A stretch of DNA of 44,530 bases from an uncultured Acholeplasmatales bacterium (GTDB lineage: Bacteria > Bacillota_I > Bacilli_A > Acholeplasmatales > Anaeroplasmataceae), in assembly GCA_944324705.1 (NCBI GenBank), contig CALUXI010000013.1, positions 1 to 44,530 on the forward strand, read 5' to 3'. The position numbers were made by a program, and so were the translations under genes. Positions 8,774-17,501 of this stretch are shown here, in pieces (within the stretch, counting starts at the first letter, position 1; every line of letters starts with the position of its first letter). The notes below the pieces were generated by a model that saw only the letters and a program-made list of their open reading frames with translations, made no database searches and was not told the DNA's origin.

Positions 8774-9634
8774 CTAAATATCTAAAACTTTACTAAAATC
8801 TACCTTCTTTAATTCTAATATTAATGGTGAGAAACTAGTTTTATTAATAATTTTATTAACCTTTCTTATTTCTTTTTGGGTTGTGTAATATAGACCAGCA
8901 ATACTTGATTCAATAGGATGAAAACATTTTTTAGTATGATTATATAATTCTTCACTAGAAATGAAAAATTGTTCTTCCGTGGTTACTACTCTAACCATAT
9001 CAACGAATAAAGGGAAAACAAATGGATCTATAGGATTTATTTCAATTGCTGTGTAAACCCTTCTTTTACCTTCTACACAATAAAAAGTAATTTTAGGAAC
9101 AACAACATTATCTATTTTTAATAAATCACTAATAATGCTTGATTGTTGTAAATAATCATATACTTTATTCAAATTTTCCCTATCTAAACGGTAATAACTA
9201 GCTATTTCAATTGGGTACTTATTTTTATATGCTAATTTTACAACATCATATGCTTTAAGCATTAAACTACGCTTAAATGGCGATACATCTTCAAATACCT
9301 CATTATAAATATAGAAATTAAACATCTTACAAATGTCTTCACAAATGTTTAAAATCAAATCTACATCATAAGTAGGTAAAGTAACATCAAATTCTACACG
9401 CAAATTTACTTCAACATACTTTGGATTAAGTCTTTCAATATTTGGCACACTAGATTTAGATGCAATGACAAAATCACAAGCAAAGTCTAAAGTAGGATTA
9501 AAATAATGAGCTACTTTTTCTGATTCATTTTTATTTAATATGTCAATATATGGGTTGGCATTTAGGTAGGTAATTAAATCAGCTACATCATAACGCCTTG
9601 AACCCTCTTTAAAAAAATAGTACCGAAATAGCAT
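8774..9634 (-). CDS. Hypothetical protein, first gene of deo operon
   Basis: I do not recognise this 286-aa soluble protein. It has no signal peptide, membrane helix or obvious catalytic motif. It reads as mixed alpha/beta with many aromatic residues, and a central segment (about 125-165, [20 protein letters not shown] and following) might be a helical or HTH-like region. Its start is secure: GAGGATG lies upstream and an extended -10 promoter precedes it. Transcription continues into deoC and deoD, so a regulatory or accessory role in nucleoside use is possible but inferred from position alone. Confidence 0.75.
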   Translation of the reverse strand: MLFRYYFFKEGSRRYDVADLITYLNANPYIDILNKNESEKVAHYFNPTLDFACDFVIASKSSVPNIERLNPKYVEVNLRVEFDVTLPTYDVDLILNICEDICKMFNFYIYNEVFEDVSPFKRSLMLKAYDVVKLAYKNKYPIEIASYYRLDRENLNKVYDYLQQSSIISDLLKIDNVVVPKITFYCVEGKRRVYTAIEINPIDPFVFPLFVDMVRVVTTEEQFFISSEELYNHTKKCFHPIESSIAGLYYTTQKEIRKVNKIINKTSFSPLILELKKVDFSKVLDI

Positions 9635-9653
9635 ATAATCATCCTCTTCGCTT

Positions 9654-9682
9654 ATTATAGCATTTTTTATTTTTTTTGTATA
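9654..9682 (-). promoter_or_regulatory. Promoter of the hypothetical-deoC-deoD operon
   Basis: On the minus strand, TATACA (9677-9682) lies 17 bp from a perfect TATAAT (9654-9659), preceded by TGC, which gives an extended -10. Confidence 0.7.
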
Positions 9683-9728
9683 GTCTTATTTTTTAGTCTT
9701 AATAGCGCCATTTTTTAGGTATTTTAAA

Positions 9729-9759
9729 AAGGTTAAGATTATTTTATCATCCTAACCTT
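9729..9759. terminator. Bidirectional terminator-like hairpin
   Basis: The AAGGTTA/TAACCTT stem (9729-9735 with 9753-9759) is flanked by T tracts on both strands. It separates the deo operon promoter from the decayed gene and lipoprotein to its right. Confidence 0.65.
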
Positions 9760-9923
9760 GCTTTTTTATTAATTTATAAAACATATTTATCTTAACTTAA
9801 ATAAATATATTATTAAAATTTTTCATTCAATTTAGTTTTTAAAAAATACTAGATTAAGACTTAATTTAATCTCTAAATCTATTGTTACTAAATATATCAA
9901 AGGAAGCTTTACATTAAAGTAGG

Positions 9924-10202
9924 CTATTTTATTATTTTCCATACCCCTGTCTTATCAGAACCACTTCTTTCAAGATACTTTTTTTCTTGCAACGCTTTTA
10001 AGTAACGTTCGACAGTTCTTTTACTTTTTTTAATTATCAAGGAAAGATTACCTGCCGTTAATGATGGATTTTTTAAAAGCTCTTCAAGAATCATTTTCTC
10101 CACATCATTTACACCGACATCAATCTTATTTAAGACTTCTTGTTCAAAAGGTATTGTAACTAAAATGTATGTATCTTGAATATTAAAAGCTTCTTTCCCA
10201 TT
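9924..10202 (-). pseudogene. 3' remnant of an AlbA_2/COG2865-type HTH regulator
   Basis: An open frame of 92 codons with no usable start encodes the C-terminal end of a helix-turn-helix protein: ILVTIPFEQEV, a linker, then a winged-helix (LTAGNLSLIIKKSKRTVERYL) ending in GSDKTGVWKIIK. This closing pattern is typical of the C-terminus of divergent-AAA/AlbA_2 ATP-binding transcriptional regulators. An in-frame TAG at 10203-10205 cuts off the upstream side, and the N-terminal ATP-binding domain is absent, so this is a degraded fragment. The remainder of the 9635-10234 gap holds only the promoter and hairpin listed separately. Confidence 0.75.
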
Positions 10203-10234
10203 CTATAATACTAAGTATATTAAATAAATACTTA

Positions 10235-12808
10235 TCAAGCTGGTATTAATATTACATTTATATTTGAAATGGCTGTTAAATTCATACTAACAATAGTTAT
10301 AACATCACCAGGATTTATAGTTATTGTGCAAGCCGCACTAATTTGATTTACCCCATTAATGTTAATTCTTTTATTAGTTGTTGATATAGTTTCACCATTA
10401 ACAATAATATTGAAATTACTTCTACCAATTAAATTATTACCATATAAAGCTATTGTATAGGTACCTGCAGCAACTGAATCAGCAACTACTACATCTATCG
10501 AACTACCAGAATCGCCACCAGAAACATTACCACCTTGCAATGTCCCGATATTACATCCTTCAACATTTGAAATTTTTGGAACCTCAGTTTCTTCAATAGT
10601 ATATTCAATATTTTGACTAGAATCAGCAGCACTATGGATTATAATCAAATACATAGCAGATGAATCAAGTTGTAATAAAGCTGATAATTCTGCAGCAGAA
10701 ACTATTACATCTTCAACAGCCCCATCACTAGAAATTAATGTCACAACAACATCTGATAAAGGTGACGTAATAGTAAATTTATAATATACTCCATCACTTG
10801 TATTACTTAAACCAATACCATATTTGGCCTCATCTAGAGTTGTATTTTTTCTAAGGTAAGTAGAACTAAATGTTCCATTATAAGAACCACTACTTAAATC
10901 TACCAATCTACCAACTGAATTAAATGTAGACAATTGAATAGAAAATTCTTTATGAATATTTAAGTCATCATTGTTATATATGTATATACCATTTCTTTTA
11001 CCGGAAATAGCAGATACTCTAGCAGCTAAAGCATAATCAACTCTATAATCATAGAAGCCATTATTATAGTTTTCTTCAACTAATTCAGGTAACACAATTG
11101 AATCAGCGACTCCACATACTGAACAACTTACAGCTATACTGCCTGCAGTACTAGCAGTTGGTTCAACAATTTCTCCAGCAACATATTTATGACTAGCTTT
11201 AATTACTACACCATCTTCACTGATTTCATTTTTGCCTTCAGCATCACTAAATAACTTATTACATATTGAACATTTATAATATTCAATGTTACCATCTAAT
11301 TCACAAGTTGCTTCTACTGCATCTACTTTAACAATACTATGACCTAAAGCAGCTATTATTATATCTGCTTCACTGATTTCATTCTTACCTTCAGCATCAC
11401 TGAATAACTTACCACATATTGAACATTTATAATACTCAATATTACCTGCAGATTCACAACTTGCCTCTACTACTTCAACTTTATCTAATTTATGACTTGC
11501 AGGAATTATTACATCCTCAGCACTAATTTCGTTTTTGCCTTCAGCATCACTAAATAACTTATTACATATTGAACATTTATAATATTCAATGTTACCATCT
11601 GATTCACAAGTTGCTTCTACTGCATCTACTTTAACAATACTATGACCTAAAGCAGCTATTATTATATCTGCTTCACTGATTTCATTCTTACCTTCAGCAT
11701 CACTGAATAGCTTACCACATATTGAACATTTATAGTACTCAATATTACCAGCTGATTCACAACTTGGACTTACAGCTTCTACCTTGCTTAGTTTATGACC
11801 AGCAGCTGGAATTATTACATCATCAGCACTTATTTCATTTTTGCCTTCTGCATCACTGAATAATTTATTACATACTGAACATTTATAATACTCAATATTA
11901 CCTGCAGATTCACAACTTGCCACTACTGCGTTAACTTTATCTAATTTATGACCAGTAGCTGGAATAATTACAGCATCCGCACTTATTTCATTTTTGCCAT
12001 CGGCATCACTGAATAATTTACCACATATTGAACATTTATAATACTCAATATTACCTGCAGATTCACAACTTGCCGCTACTGCTTCAACTTTATCTAACTT
12101 ATGACTTGCAGGAATTATTACATCATCCGCACTAATTTCGTTTTTGCCATCGGCGTCACTGAATAATTTACCACATATTGAACATTTATAATACTCAATA
12201 TTACCTGCAGATTCACAACTTGCCACTACTGCGTTAACTTTATCTAATTTATGACCAGTAGCTGGAATAATTACAGCATCCGCACTTATTTCATTTTTGC
12301 CATCGGCGTCACTGAATAATTTACCACATATTGAACATTTATAATACTCAATATTAGCAGATGATTCACAACTTGCCACTACTGCGTTAACTTTATCTAA
12401 TTTATGACCAGTAGCTGGAATAATTAAAGCATCAGCACTTATTTCATTTTTGCCTTCTGCATCACTGAATAACTTACCACATACTGAACATTTATAATAC
12501 TCAATATTACCAGATGATTCACAAGTTGAATCAATAGCTTCAGTTTTTACAAGACTATGGCCTTTAGAAGCTATCACAACACTGTTTTTATCAATCTCCT
12601 TTTCCCCTTTAGAATCACTGAAAAATTTATCACAACTACTACATTCATAGTAAGCAATATTTCCATCTTCAGTACAGGTTGCGTCTTTTTCTTTGACTTC
12701 AACTATGTCATGAACATGTTCTTCAACTACTTCCTTACAGGAAGTAATCTCTACGATAATAAAACTAGCTATTAGAGCTACACAAATTGATGTAAGTATC
12801 TTTTTCAT
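10235..12808 (-). CDS. Repeat-rich surface lipoprotein
   Basis: This 857-aa exported lipoprotein has a signal peptide with lipobox EITSC (lipidated C24). Ten tandem repeats of 50-51 residues span residues 45-551, followed by a partial eleventh (552-565) and a C-terminal beta-rich region (about 580-857). Each repeat has the pattern C-E-S-x-G-N-I-E-Y-Y-K-C-S-x-C-x-K-L-F-S-D, then ...GKNEIS and a GHKLDKV linker. The three Cys per repeat suggest a small metal-binding or disulfide module. Similar Cys-rich repeats occur in large secreted proteins of gut Clostridia, with unknown role. I start at the ATG at 12808, which has GGTG upstream and gives a proper signal peptide; the upstream TTG extension lacks this. 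Confidence 0.85.
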   Translation of the reverse strand: MKKILTSICVALIASFIIVEITSCKEVVEEHVHDIVEVKEKDATCTEDGNIAYYECSSCDKFFSDSKGEKEIDKNSVVIASKGHSLVKTEAIDSTCESSGNIEYYKCSVCGKLFSDAEGKNEISADALIIPATGHKLDKVNAVVASCESSANIEYYKCSICGKLFSDADGKNEISADAVIIPATGHKLDKVNAVVASCESAGNIEYYKCSICGKLFSDADGKNEISADDVIIPASHKLDKVEAVAASCESAGNIEYYKCSICGKLFSDADGKNEISADAVIIPATGHKLDKVNAVVASCESAGNIEYYKCSVCNKLFSDAEGKNEISADDVIIPAAGHKLSKVEAVSPSCESAGNIEYYKCSICGKLFSDAEGKNEISEADIIIAALGHSIVKVDAVEATCESDGNIEYYKCSICNKLFSDAEGKNEISAEDVIIPASHKLDKVEVVEASCESAGNIEYYKCSICGKLFSDAEGKNEISEADIIIAALGHSIVKVDAVEATCELDGNIEYYKCSICNKLFSDAEGKNEISEDGVVIKASHKYVAGEIVEPTASTAGSIAVSCSVCGVADSIVLPELVEENYNNGFYDYRVDYALAARVSAISGKRNGIYIYNNDDLNIHKEFSIQLSTFNSVGRLVDLSSGSYNGTFSSTYLRKNTTLDEAKYGIGLSNTSDGVYYKFTITSPLSDVVVTLISSDGAVEDVIVSAAELSALLQLDSSAMYLIIIHSAADSSQNIEYTIEETEVPKISNVEGCNIGTLQGGNVSGGDSGSSIDVVVADSVAAGTYTIALYGNNLIGRSNFNIIVNGETISTTNKRININGVNQISAACTITINPGDVITIVSMNLTAISNINVILIPA
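11156..12676 (-). repeat. Ten tandem ~150-bp coding repeats
   Basis: Ten in-frame units of 150 or 153 bp are very similar at DNA level (for example the units around 11990-12140 and 12290-12440). Units of 51 codons end in TGH or LGH and units of 50 codons lack the Gly, so two subtypes alternate irregularly. The array is expected to recombine and change copy number. Confidence 0.92.
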
Positions 12809-12854
12809 ACACTGCACCGAATACAATTTTGTATTTTTTCCTTTCTTTTATATT

Positions 12855-12872
12855 AAGTTAAGAAGTTAACTT
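12855..12872. promoter_or_regulatory. Inverted repeat, candidate operator
   Basis: A perfect inverted repeat, AAGTTAA-4 nt-TTAACTT, lies immediately downstream of the -10 box and over the expected transcription start of the repeat lipoprotein. It could be a repressor site or a 5' RNA stem. Confidence 0.5.
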
Positions 12873-12878
12873 GATTAA

Positions 12879-12907
12879 AGTGTAAATCTAATTCTATAAT
12901 ATGTCAA
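12879..12907 (-). promoter_or_regulatory. Promoter of the repeat lipoprotein
   Basis: A perfect TTGACA (12902-12907) lies 17 bp from TACACT (12879-12884) on the minus strand. The remainder of 12908-13022 is AT-rich with nothing recognisable. Confidence 0.6.
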
Positions 12908-13022
12908 GTTTTAATTAAAAATAACAATTATTATCGTTTTATATCATAAATATTAGAATTTAGTTTTAAATTATTTTAATTATATAGAATTTAATATATA
13001 ACTAAAAGTGATATATTTTTGA

Positions 13023-13059
13023 TAAAATAAAAGCGCTTAGAAAAACTAGTTTCCTAAGC
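13023..13059 (-). terminator. Terminator of the ileS operon
   Basis: The GCTTAG/CTAAGC stem (13035-13040 with 13054-13059) has inner AAA/TTT pairing and a T-rich tail on the minus strand. The stop codon of the last gene lies in the stem. Confidence 0.75.
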
Positions 13060-13242
13060 AGTCTTAAATTTACGATAGAAATAAACCGTTAATAAAATAA
13101 ATATTATTAATATAATAGCTATTAAAGTAATCCATAACCATAATAAATCTATAAATATAAAACAATTAATTACTATAGCTAAGGGACCAATTATAAATAG
13201 TAAAGCGATTAATAAACTTAATAGAATTGCTTTAAATTTCAT
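13054..13242 (-). CDS. Small two-TM membrane protein
   Basis: This 62-aa hydrophobic protein has two membrane helices (about residues 5-27 and 32-54) and a basic C-terminal tail (YFYRKFKTA). It overlaps the end of the ylbL-like gene by 11 nt and has its own GAGGTG ribosome site, so it is genuine and translationally coupled. No family is recognised. It may be an accessory to the membrane-bound YlbL-type protease, but only position suggests this. Confidence 0.65.
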   Translation of the reverse strand: MKFKAILLSLLIALLFIIGPLAIVINCFIFIDLLWLWITLIAIILIIFILLTVYFYRKFKTA

Positions 13243-14221
13243 ATAACACCTCTAAAGCATCATCAATATTACTAACTTCAATTAATAACATGTCTGTTTT
13301 AAGGGTGTTATAAACTTCTAATGCTTCTTCATAATTCGAACTAGGGCAGAAAAATATATCAACATCATTACTAACCGCTGTATATATTTTTTGTTTAATA
13401 CCACCGATAGCCCCAACATAACCAGTACTTGAAATAGTCCCAGTTCCTGCAATCTTTTTGCCACCTGTTAAATCATAGTCAAGTAAATCATCTATTAAAG
13501 ACAATGTCCTTAATAAACCACCAGAAGGACCATTAGTATAACCTCTATTAATTGTCAAACTAGGATATATAGAATCATAATTAATATCATAATATGGGTA
13601 ACAATAAACTTTCTCTTCTTTATCAATTTGAATTGTTTTAGTCTCATTATCACGAATATAGGTTATCTTATCCCCTATATTTAAAGAAAGATAACCTTCG
13701 CCATAACTTAAATTCAAATTATTTAATTTATTACCATTAATATCAATTATTTCATCACCTATTTTAAAGTTAGAATTAATGTCATAATAAGTTATAACTA
13801 ATGATTTTAAGCTATAATCGATTTTAATATTTTGATTATAGGCTTGTGCCTTAGTGTAAGCACAAATAATTGCCTGCATAACCGAAGTATTATGTTCGAT
13901 TTCACCCATTTTAAGATTTTCTAAATCACTGAATTTTGATTCATTTGTACTTAATTCTCTAATGCTCACTGATGGTATAAATTGACCTATAAAGTTTTGA
14001 AATAAGGTGGATTTAGAGAAAGATATAACATAAATTGTTGAAAAAGATCCTGTATTTTCCTTATGTTCATTGACTTCTATTATATCTCTTGCCTCAACTA
14101 AACCACCTTTACATGTTATTTCATAATTTGTTCTAAAGCAAGCAATTACAAGTAAAAATGTATTTATAACTACAGCACATAAAATGGCTATATAATGGCG
14201 TAAACTAAGCTTTTTTAGCAT
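13232..14221 (-). CDS. YlbL/SepM-type PDZ and Lon-like membrane protease
   Basis: This 329-aa protein has an N-terminal membrane anchor (about 10-28), a PDZ domain (about 140-200, FKIGDEIIDINGNKL) and a C-terminal S16 Lon-like protease domain with a Ser-Lys dyad: S233 in NGPSGG and K276 in GGIKQK. YlbL and SepM process secreted peptides or membrane substrates at the outer face of the membrane. The start overlaps the ileS stop by 17 nt and has only a weak ribosome site, so translation is probably coupled to ileS. The length is typical of the family (about 340 aa). Confidence 0.9.
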   Translation of the reverse strand: MLKKLSLRHYIAILCAVVINTFLLVIACFRTNYEITCKGGLVEARDIIEVNEHKENTGSFSTIYVISFSKSTLFQNFIGQFIPSVSIRELSTNESKFSDLENLKMGEIEHNTSVMQAIICAYTKAQAYNQNIKIDYSLKSLVITYYDINSNFKIGDEIIDINGNKLNNLNLSYGEGYLSLNIGDKITYIRDNETKTIQIDKEEKVYCYPYYDINYDSIYPSLTINRGYTNGPSGGLLRTLSLIDDLLDYDLTGGKKIAGTGTISSTGYVGAIGGIKQKIYTAVSNDVDIFFCPSSNYEEALEVYNTLKTDMLLIEVSNIDDALEVLYEI

Positions 14222-16913
14222 TTTTAACTATCTCGTGACAACGTGGACATAATCCATCAATTAATTCGTCTTCAACAATCATCCAGCATCTTGAACATGT
14301 ATGACCTTGAGCTTCTTTTACTTCAAAGTGAATTTTGTCATCTTCTTTTATTTCAAGTTGTGAAACAATTAAAACTTGGGCTAAATTACAATTTAAACTA
14401 TTTAATTCTTCTATAACATTTTTAGGGACATAAATTGTTAATCTAGCATTAAAGCTCTTACCAATTACTTTATTAGCACGAGCTTCCTCTAAAGCTTTTA
14501 AAATACCTTCTCTTAATTCCATAAATTTATCAAATTTTGCTTCTAAAGCCCGATCAATATTTTCAGGTAATTTGTCATAATTTAATAAATAAATATCTTC
14601 TTCACTCTTATATGGCATAGCATTATAAGCTTCACTTGTTGTGTGAGGAATAATTGGAGTTAAGACTTTTAATAAATTTAATAAGATATAATGTAATACA
14701 GTTTGTAAGCTCAAACGACGTTTATCATTTGGATCTAAAATATATAAAATATCTTTACTAAAATCTAAATAAAATGAACTTAATGTACTATTTATATATG
14801 TATTTGTTAAACGATATACATCACCAAAACGGAAAGTATCATAGGCTTTATAAATTTCGTTTAAATAATTAACGAATTTAATATACATATATTTATCTAT
14901 ATTTTCTAAATCTTCATATTTTAGGCTATTAGCAGGGTTAAAATCTGAAGTATTAGCTAAAATAAATTTAATAGTATTACGAATTTTACGATAAGTTTCA
15001 GAAATTTGTTTTAATAAATCATTACTAATAGGCATATCTGATTGATAATCAACAGAAGCTACCCATAGACGTAATACATCTGCCCCATTAGTTTTACATA
15101 CATTAGCCGGATCGATGACATTACCTAATGACTTTGACATTTTACGGCCTTCACCATCTAATGTAAAACCATGCGTTACAATTGTTTTATATGGTGCTTT
15201 ACCGAATAAAGCTGTGCTTGTAATTAAGCTTGAGTTAAACCAACCTCTATATTGATCTGCTCCCTCTAAATATAAATCAGCTGGGACATAAATATTATGA
15301 CGAAGTAAAGTCATATAACTTGAACCACTATCAAACCAAACATCCATGATATCCGTTTCTTTAGTAAATTTACCATTAGGTGAATGACTATTTTCATAAC
15401 CAGCTGGTAGTAGCTCTTTAGCATCTTTCATAAACCAAATATCAGAACCATATTCACCAAATAAATCAGCAATGTGCATGAACACTTCTTGTTCTAAAAC
15501 TGGAGTTCCGTCTTCACAATAGAAAATTGGAATTGGTACACCCCAAGCACGTTGACGACTGATACACCAATCATGACGATCTTTAATCATGTTTGTCATT
15601 CTGATATCTCCCCATTTAGGGTACCAAGTTACATCTTTAATATTATTTAATAATTTTGTTTTTATTTTATCAATTGAAGCAAACCATTGTGGAGTAGCTC
15701 TAAAAATTACTGGTTTTTTAGTACGCCAATCATGAGGATAACTATGTACAATTTTTAAAACTTTTAATAAATTACCACTAGCATCTAAATCTTTAATAAC
15801 TTCTTCATTACATGCTGTATAGAATAAACCTTCATACTTACCCGCTTCTTTAGTCATAACCCCTTTATTATCAACTGGACATAGTATATCTAAACCATAA
15901 GTTTTACCAACGTTATAGTCATCTTCACCATGACCTGGAGCTATATGAACTAAACCAGAACCATCTTCAGTTGAAACATAATCACCTAAAATACATGGTG
16001 ATATGCGGTCATATAAAGGATGTTTATATTTTAATCCTTCTAAATCTACACCTTTATACTCTTTGATAACTTCAACTTCACCCAAATCTAATAAATCTTT
16101 TAACTTATCTTTCAATTCTAAGCCAAAAATTAATTTACCTTTATTTGTATTAGCTAACACATAATTAATATCAGGACCAGCGCATACTGCTAAGTTAGCT
16201 GGTAAAGTCCAAGGAGTTGTAGTCCACACTAGGAAACTAGCATCTTTTAATTCTTCTTTTTCACTTATAATTGGGAAAGTAAAATAAATTGAAGAATCTT
16301 CTTTATCATGATATTCAATCTCGGCCTCAGCTAAGGCAGATTCACTTGATGGTGACCAATAAACTGGTTTTAAACCTTTATAAATTAAGCCAAGCTCTAC
16401 CATTTTTGCGAATACTTTAATTTGATCACGTTCAAATTCTTTTTGTAAAGTTAAATATTTTTCATCCCATTTAGCTAAAACACCAAGTCTTTTAAATCCT
16501 ATTTCTTGTCTAGCTACTTGTTTTAATGCATATTCATGGCAATGTTTTCTAAATTCAACAATAGATACTTCTTTGCGGTTAATTCCCTTTTTAGTAACTG
16601 CTACTTCAATAGGTAGACCATGAGTATCCCAACCTGGAATATAGTATGAATAAAAACCTTGCATATTTTTATATCTAACAACAAAATCTTTTAAAATTTT
16701 ATTTAAAGAGTGGCCTAAATGAATATCACCATTAGCATATGGTGGACCATCATGTAATGTATATGCCTTATTACCTTTGTTTTTTTCTAATCTTTTATCT
16801 AAAATTTTCTTTTCTTCCCAGCTAGCTTCAATTAATGGCTCTTTTTGTCCTAAATTACCACGCATTTCAAAACTAGTTTTACCCATATAAAGGGTATCTT
16901 TATAATCTTGCAT
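14205..16913 (-). CDS. ileS: Isoleucyl-tRNA synthetase
   Basis: This 902-aa class I synthetase charges tRNA-Ile with isoleucine. It has the HIGH-type motif HLGH (65-68), the CP1 editing domain (WTTTPWTLPANLAVC), WDTHGLP, the KMSKS loop (GRKMSKSLGN) and a C-terminal zinc finger (CSRCWMIVEDELIDGLCPRC). The architecture and length match the standard bacterial (IleS1) type. AGGAGG precedes the ATG. Expression is controlled by the T-box leader immediately upstream, and it is cotranscribed with ylbL and a small membrane protein. Confidence 0.98.
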   Translation of the reverse strand: MQDYKDTLYMGKTSFEMRGNLGQKEPLIEASWEEKKILDKRLEKNKGNKAYTLHDGPPYANGDIHLGHSLNKILKDFVVRYKNMQGFYSYYIPGWDTHGLPIEVAVTKKGINRKEVSIVEFRKHCHEYALKQVARQEIGFKRLGVLAKWDEKYLTLQKEFERDQIKVFAKMVELGLIYKGLKPVYWSPSSESALAEAEIEYHDKEDSSIYFTFPIISEKEELKDASFLVWTTTPWTLPANLAVCAGPDINYVLANTNKGKLIFGLELKDKLKDLLDLGEVEVIKEYKGVDLEGLKYKHPLYDRISPCILGDYVSTEDGSGLVHIAPGHGEDDYNVGKTYGLDILCPVDNKGVMTKEAGKYEGLFYTACNEEVIKDLDASGNLLKVLKIVHSYPHDWRTKKPVIFRATPQWFASIDKIKTKLLNNIKDVTWYPKWGDIRMTNMIKDRHDWCISRQRAWGVPIPIFYCEDGTPVLEQEVFMHIADLFGEYGSDIWFMKDAKELLPAGYENSHSPNGKFTKETDIMDVWFDSGSSYMTLLRHNIYVPADLYLEGADQYRGWFNSSLITSTALFGKAPYKTIVTHGFTLDGEGRKMSKSLGNVIDPANVCKTNGADVLRLWVASVDYQSDMPISNDLLKQISETYRKIRNTIKFILANTSDFNPANSLKYEDLENIDKYMYIKFVNYLNEIYKAYDTFRFGDVYRLTNTYINSTLSSFYLDFSKDILYILDPNDKRRLSLQTVLHYILLNLLKVLTPIIPHTTSEAYNAMPYKSEEDIYLLNYDKLPENIDRALEAKFDKFMELREGILKALEEARANKVIGKSFNARLTIYVPKNVIEELNSLNCNLAQVLIVSQLEIKEDDKIHFEVKEAQGHTCSRCWMIVEDELIDGLCPRCHEIVKNAKKA

Positions 16914-16929
16914 TTTTACCTCCTAAAAT

Positions 16930-17133
16930 ATATAAAAAGTCCTTAGATTAATATCTAAGGACGAATAAAACCGCGGTACCACCTTAATTCTAGTAACACT
17001 AGCACTTAAAGCTTTAACGCAGCTAACGTAGACCTTTTAAATCTAAATTAATCTAGTGATCCGAATATTAGTCTTTGCCTGTCTCACACCAAACACAGTT
17101 CGCTTTCAAAGGAATTAATATTCCGTCTAAATC
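16930..17133 (-). ncRNA. T-box riboswitch leader of ileS
   Basis: The conserved T-box sequence (minus-strand AAGGTGGTACCGCGG, 16971-16985) precedes a 10-bp intrinsic terminator (16939-16948 with 16953-16962) and a T tract. Stem I shows the AGCGA and GGTGTGAG distal elements. A specifier loop GGATCA is bracketed by GAATATTA/TAATATTC and ATTTAG/CTAGAT stems, placing the Ile codon ATC at 17058-17060. Uncharged tRNA-Ile would promote read-through into ileS. Confidence 0.92.
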
Positions 17134-17139
17134 GTTATA

Positions 17140-17168
17140 ATTATAATAAAATTTAATTTTAATTACAA
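17140..17168 (-). promoter_or_regulatory. Promoter of the ileS T-box
   Basis: TTGTAA (17163-17168) lies 17 bp from a perfect TATAAT (17140-17145) on the minus strand. Confidence 0.7.
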
Positions 17169-17177
17169 TATTTTTTC

Positions 17178-17501
17178 TTAATCTTCATCTAAATCATTTA
17201 AAAAATCATTTAAACTACCATCATTAAAATCAATATTGCGGGCAAATAAATAGGTTGTTTCATTAATTTTAATTGTTCTACCAGAACTAGCATAACAAGC
17301 ACCCGTAAAGAAAGCTAACATTTTATTTGCTGACATTAAATCTAATTTTTCAAAATTTAATACTAAAGGCTTACCTATTTGTAGTTCATCAACTAAATGA
17401 GCAGCGGCCTCATCATCATCTTCTAGTTGTTCCATTATAATTCTTTCACTAGCTAAACCTAAATCTTCCTTAACTTCCTTTTTACGACTAAACAGTCCCA
17501 T
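17178..17501 (-). CDS. sepF: SepF-like cell-division protein
   Basis: This 107-aa protein starts MGLFSRKK (an amphipathic membrane-targeting helix in SepF), then has a short acidic linker and a SepF core (about 27-100): AAAHLVDELQIGKPLVLNFEKLD followed by MLAFFTGACYASSGRTIKI. SepF polymerises on the membrane, binds FtsZ and shapes the septum. It is shorter than the B. subtilis protein (about 150 aa) because the linker is reduced. The ATG lies inside the end of jetC (14-nt overlap), with the GGTGAGG site formed by jetC codons, so it is translationally coupled to the condensin genes rather than sited in the usual ylm/div cluster. Confidence 0.85.
   Translation of the reverse strand: MGLFSRKKEVKEDLGLASERIIMEQLEDDDEAAAHLVDELQIGKPLVLNFEKLDLMSANKMLAFFTGACYASSGRTIKINETTYLFARNIDFNDGSLNDFLNDLDED

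Noticed and set aside
11156-12676. Tandem ~150-bp repeats as a possible CRISPR array
   Set aside because: Units are in frame, contiguous without spacers and far longer than CRISPR repeats; they are protein repeats.
12557-12775. Plus-strand frame opposite the start of the repeat lipoprotein
   Set aside because: It is antisense to the signal peptide and first repeat, lacks a ribosome site and is composition-driven.
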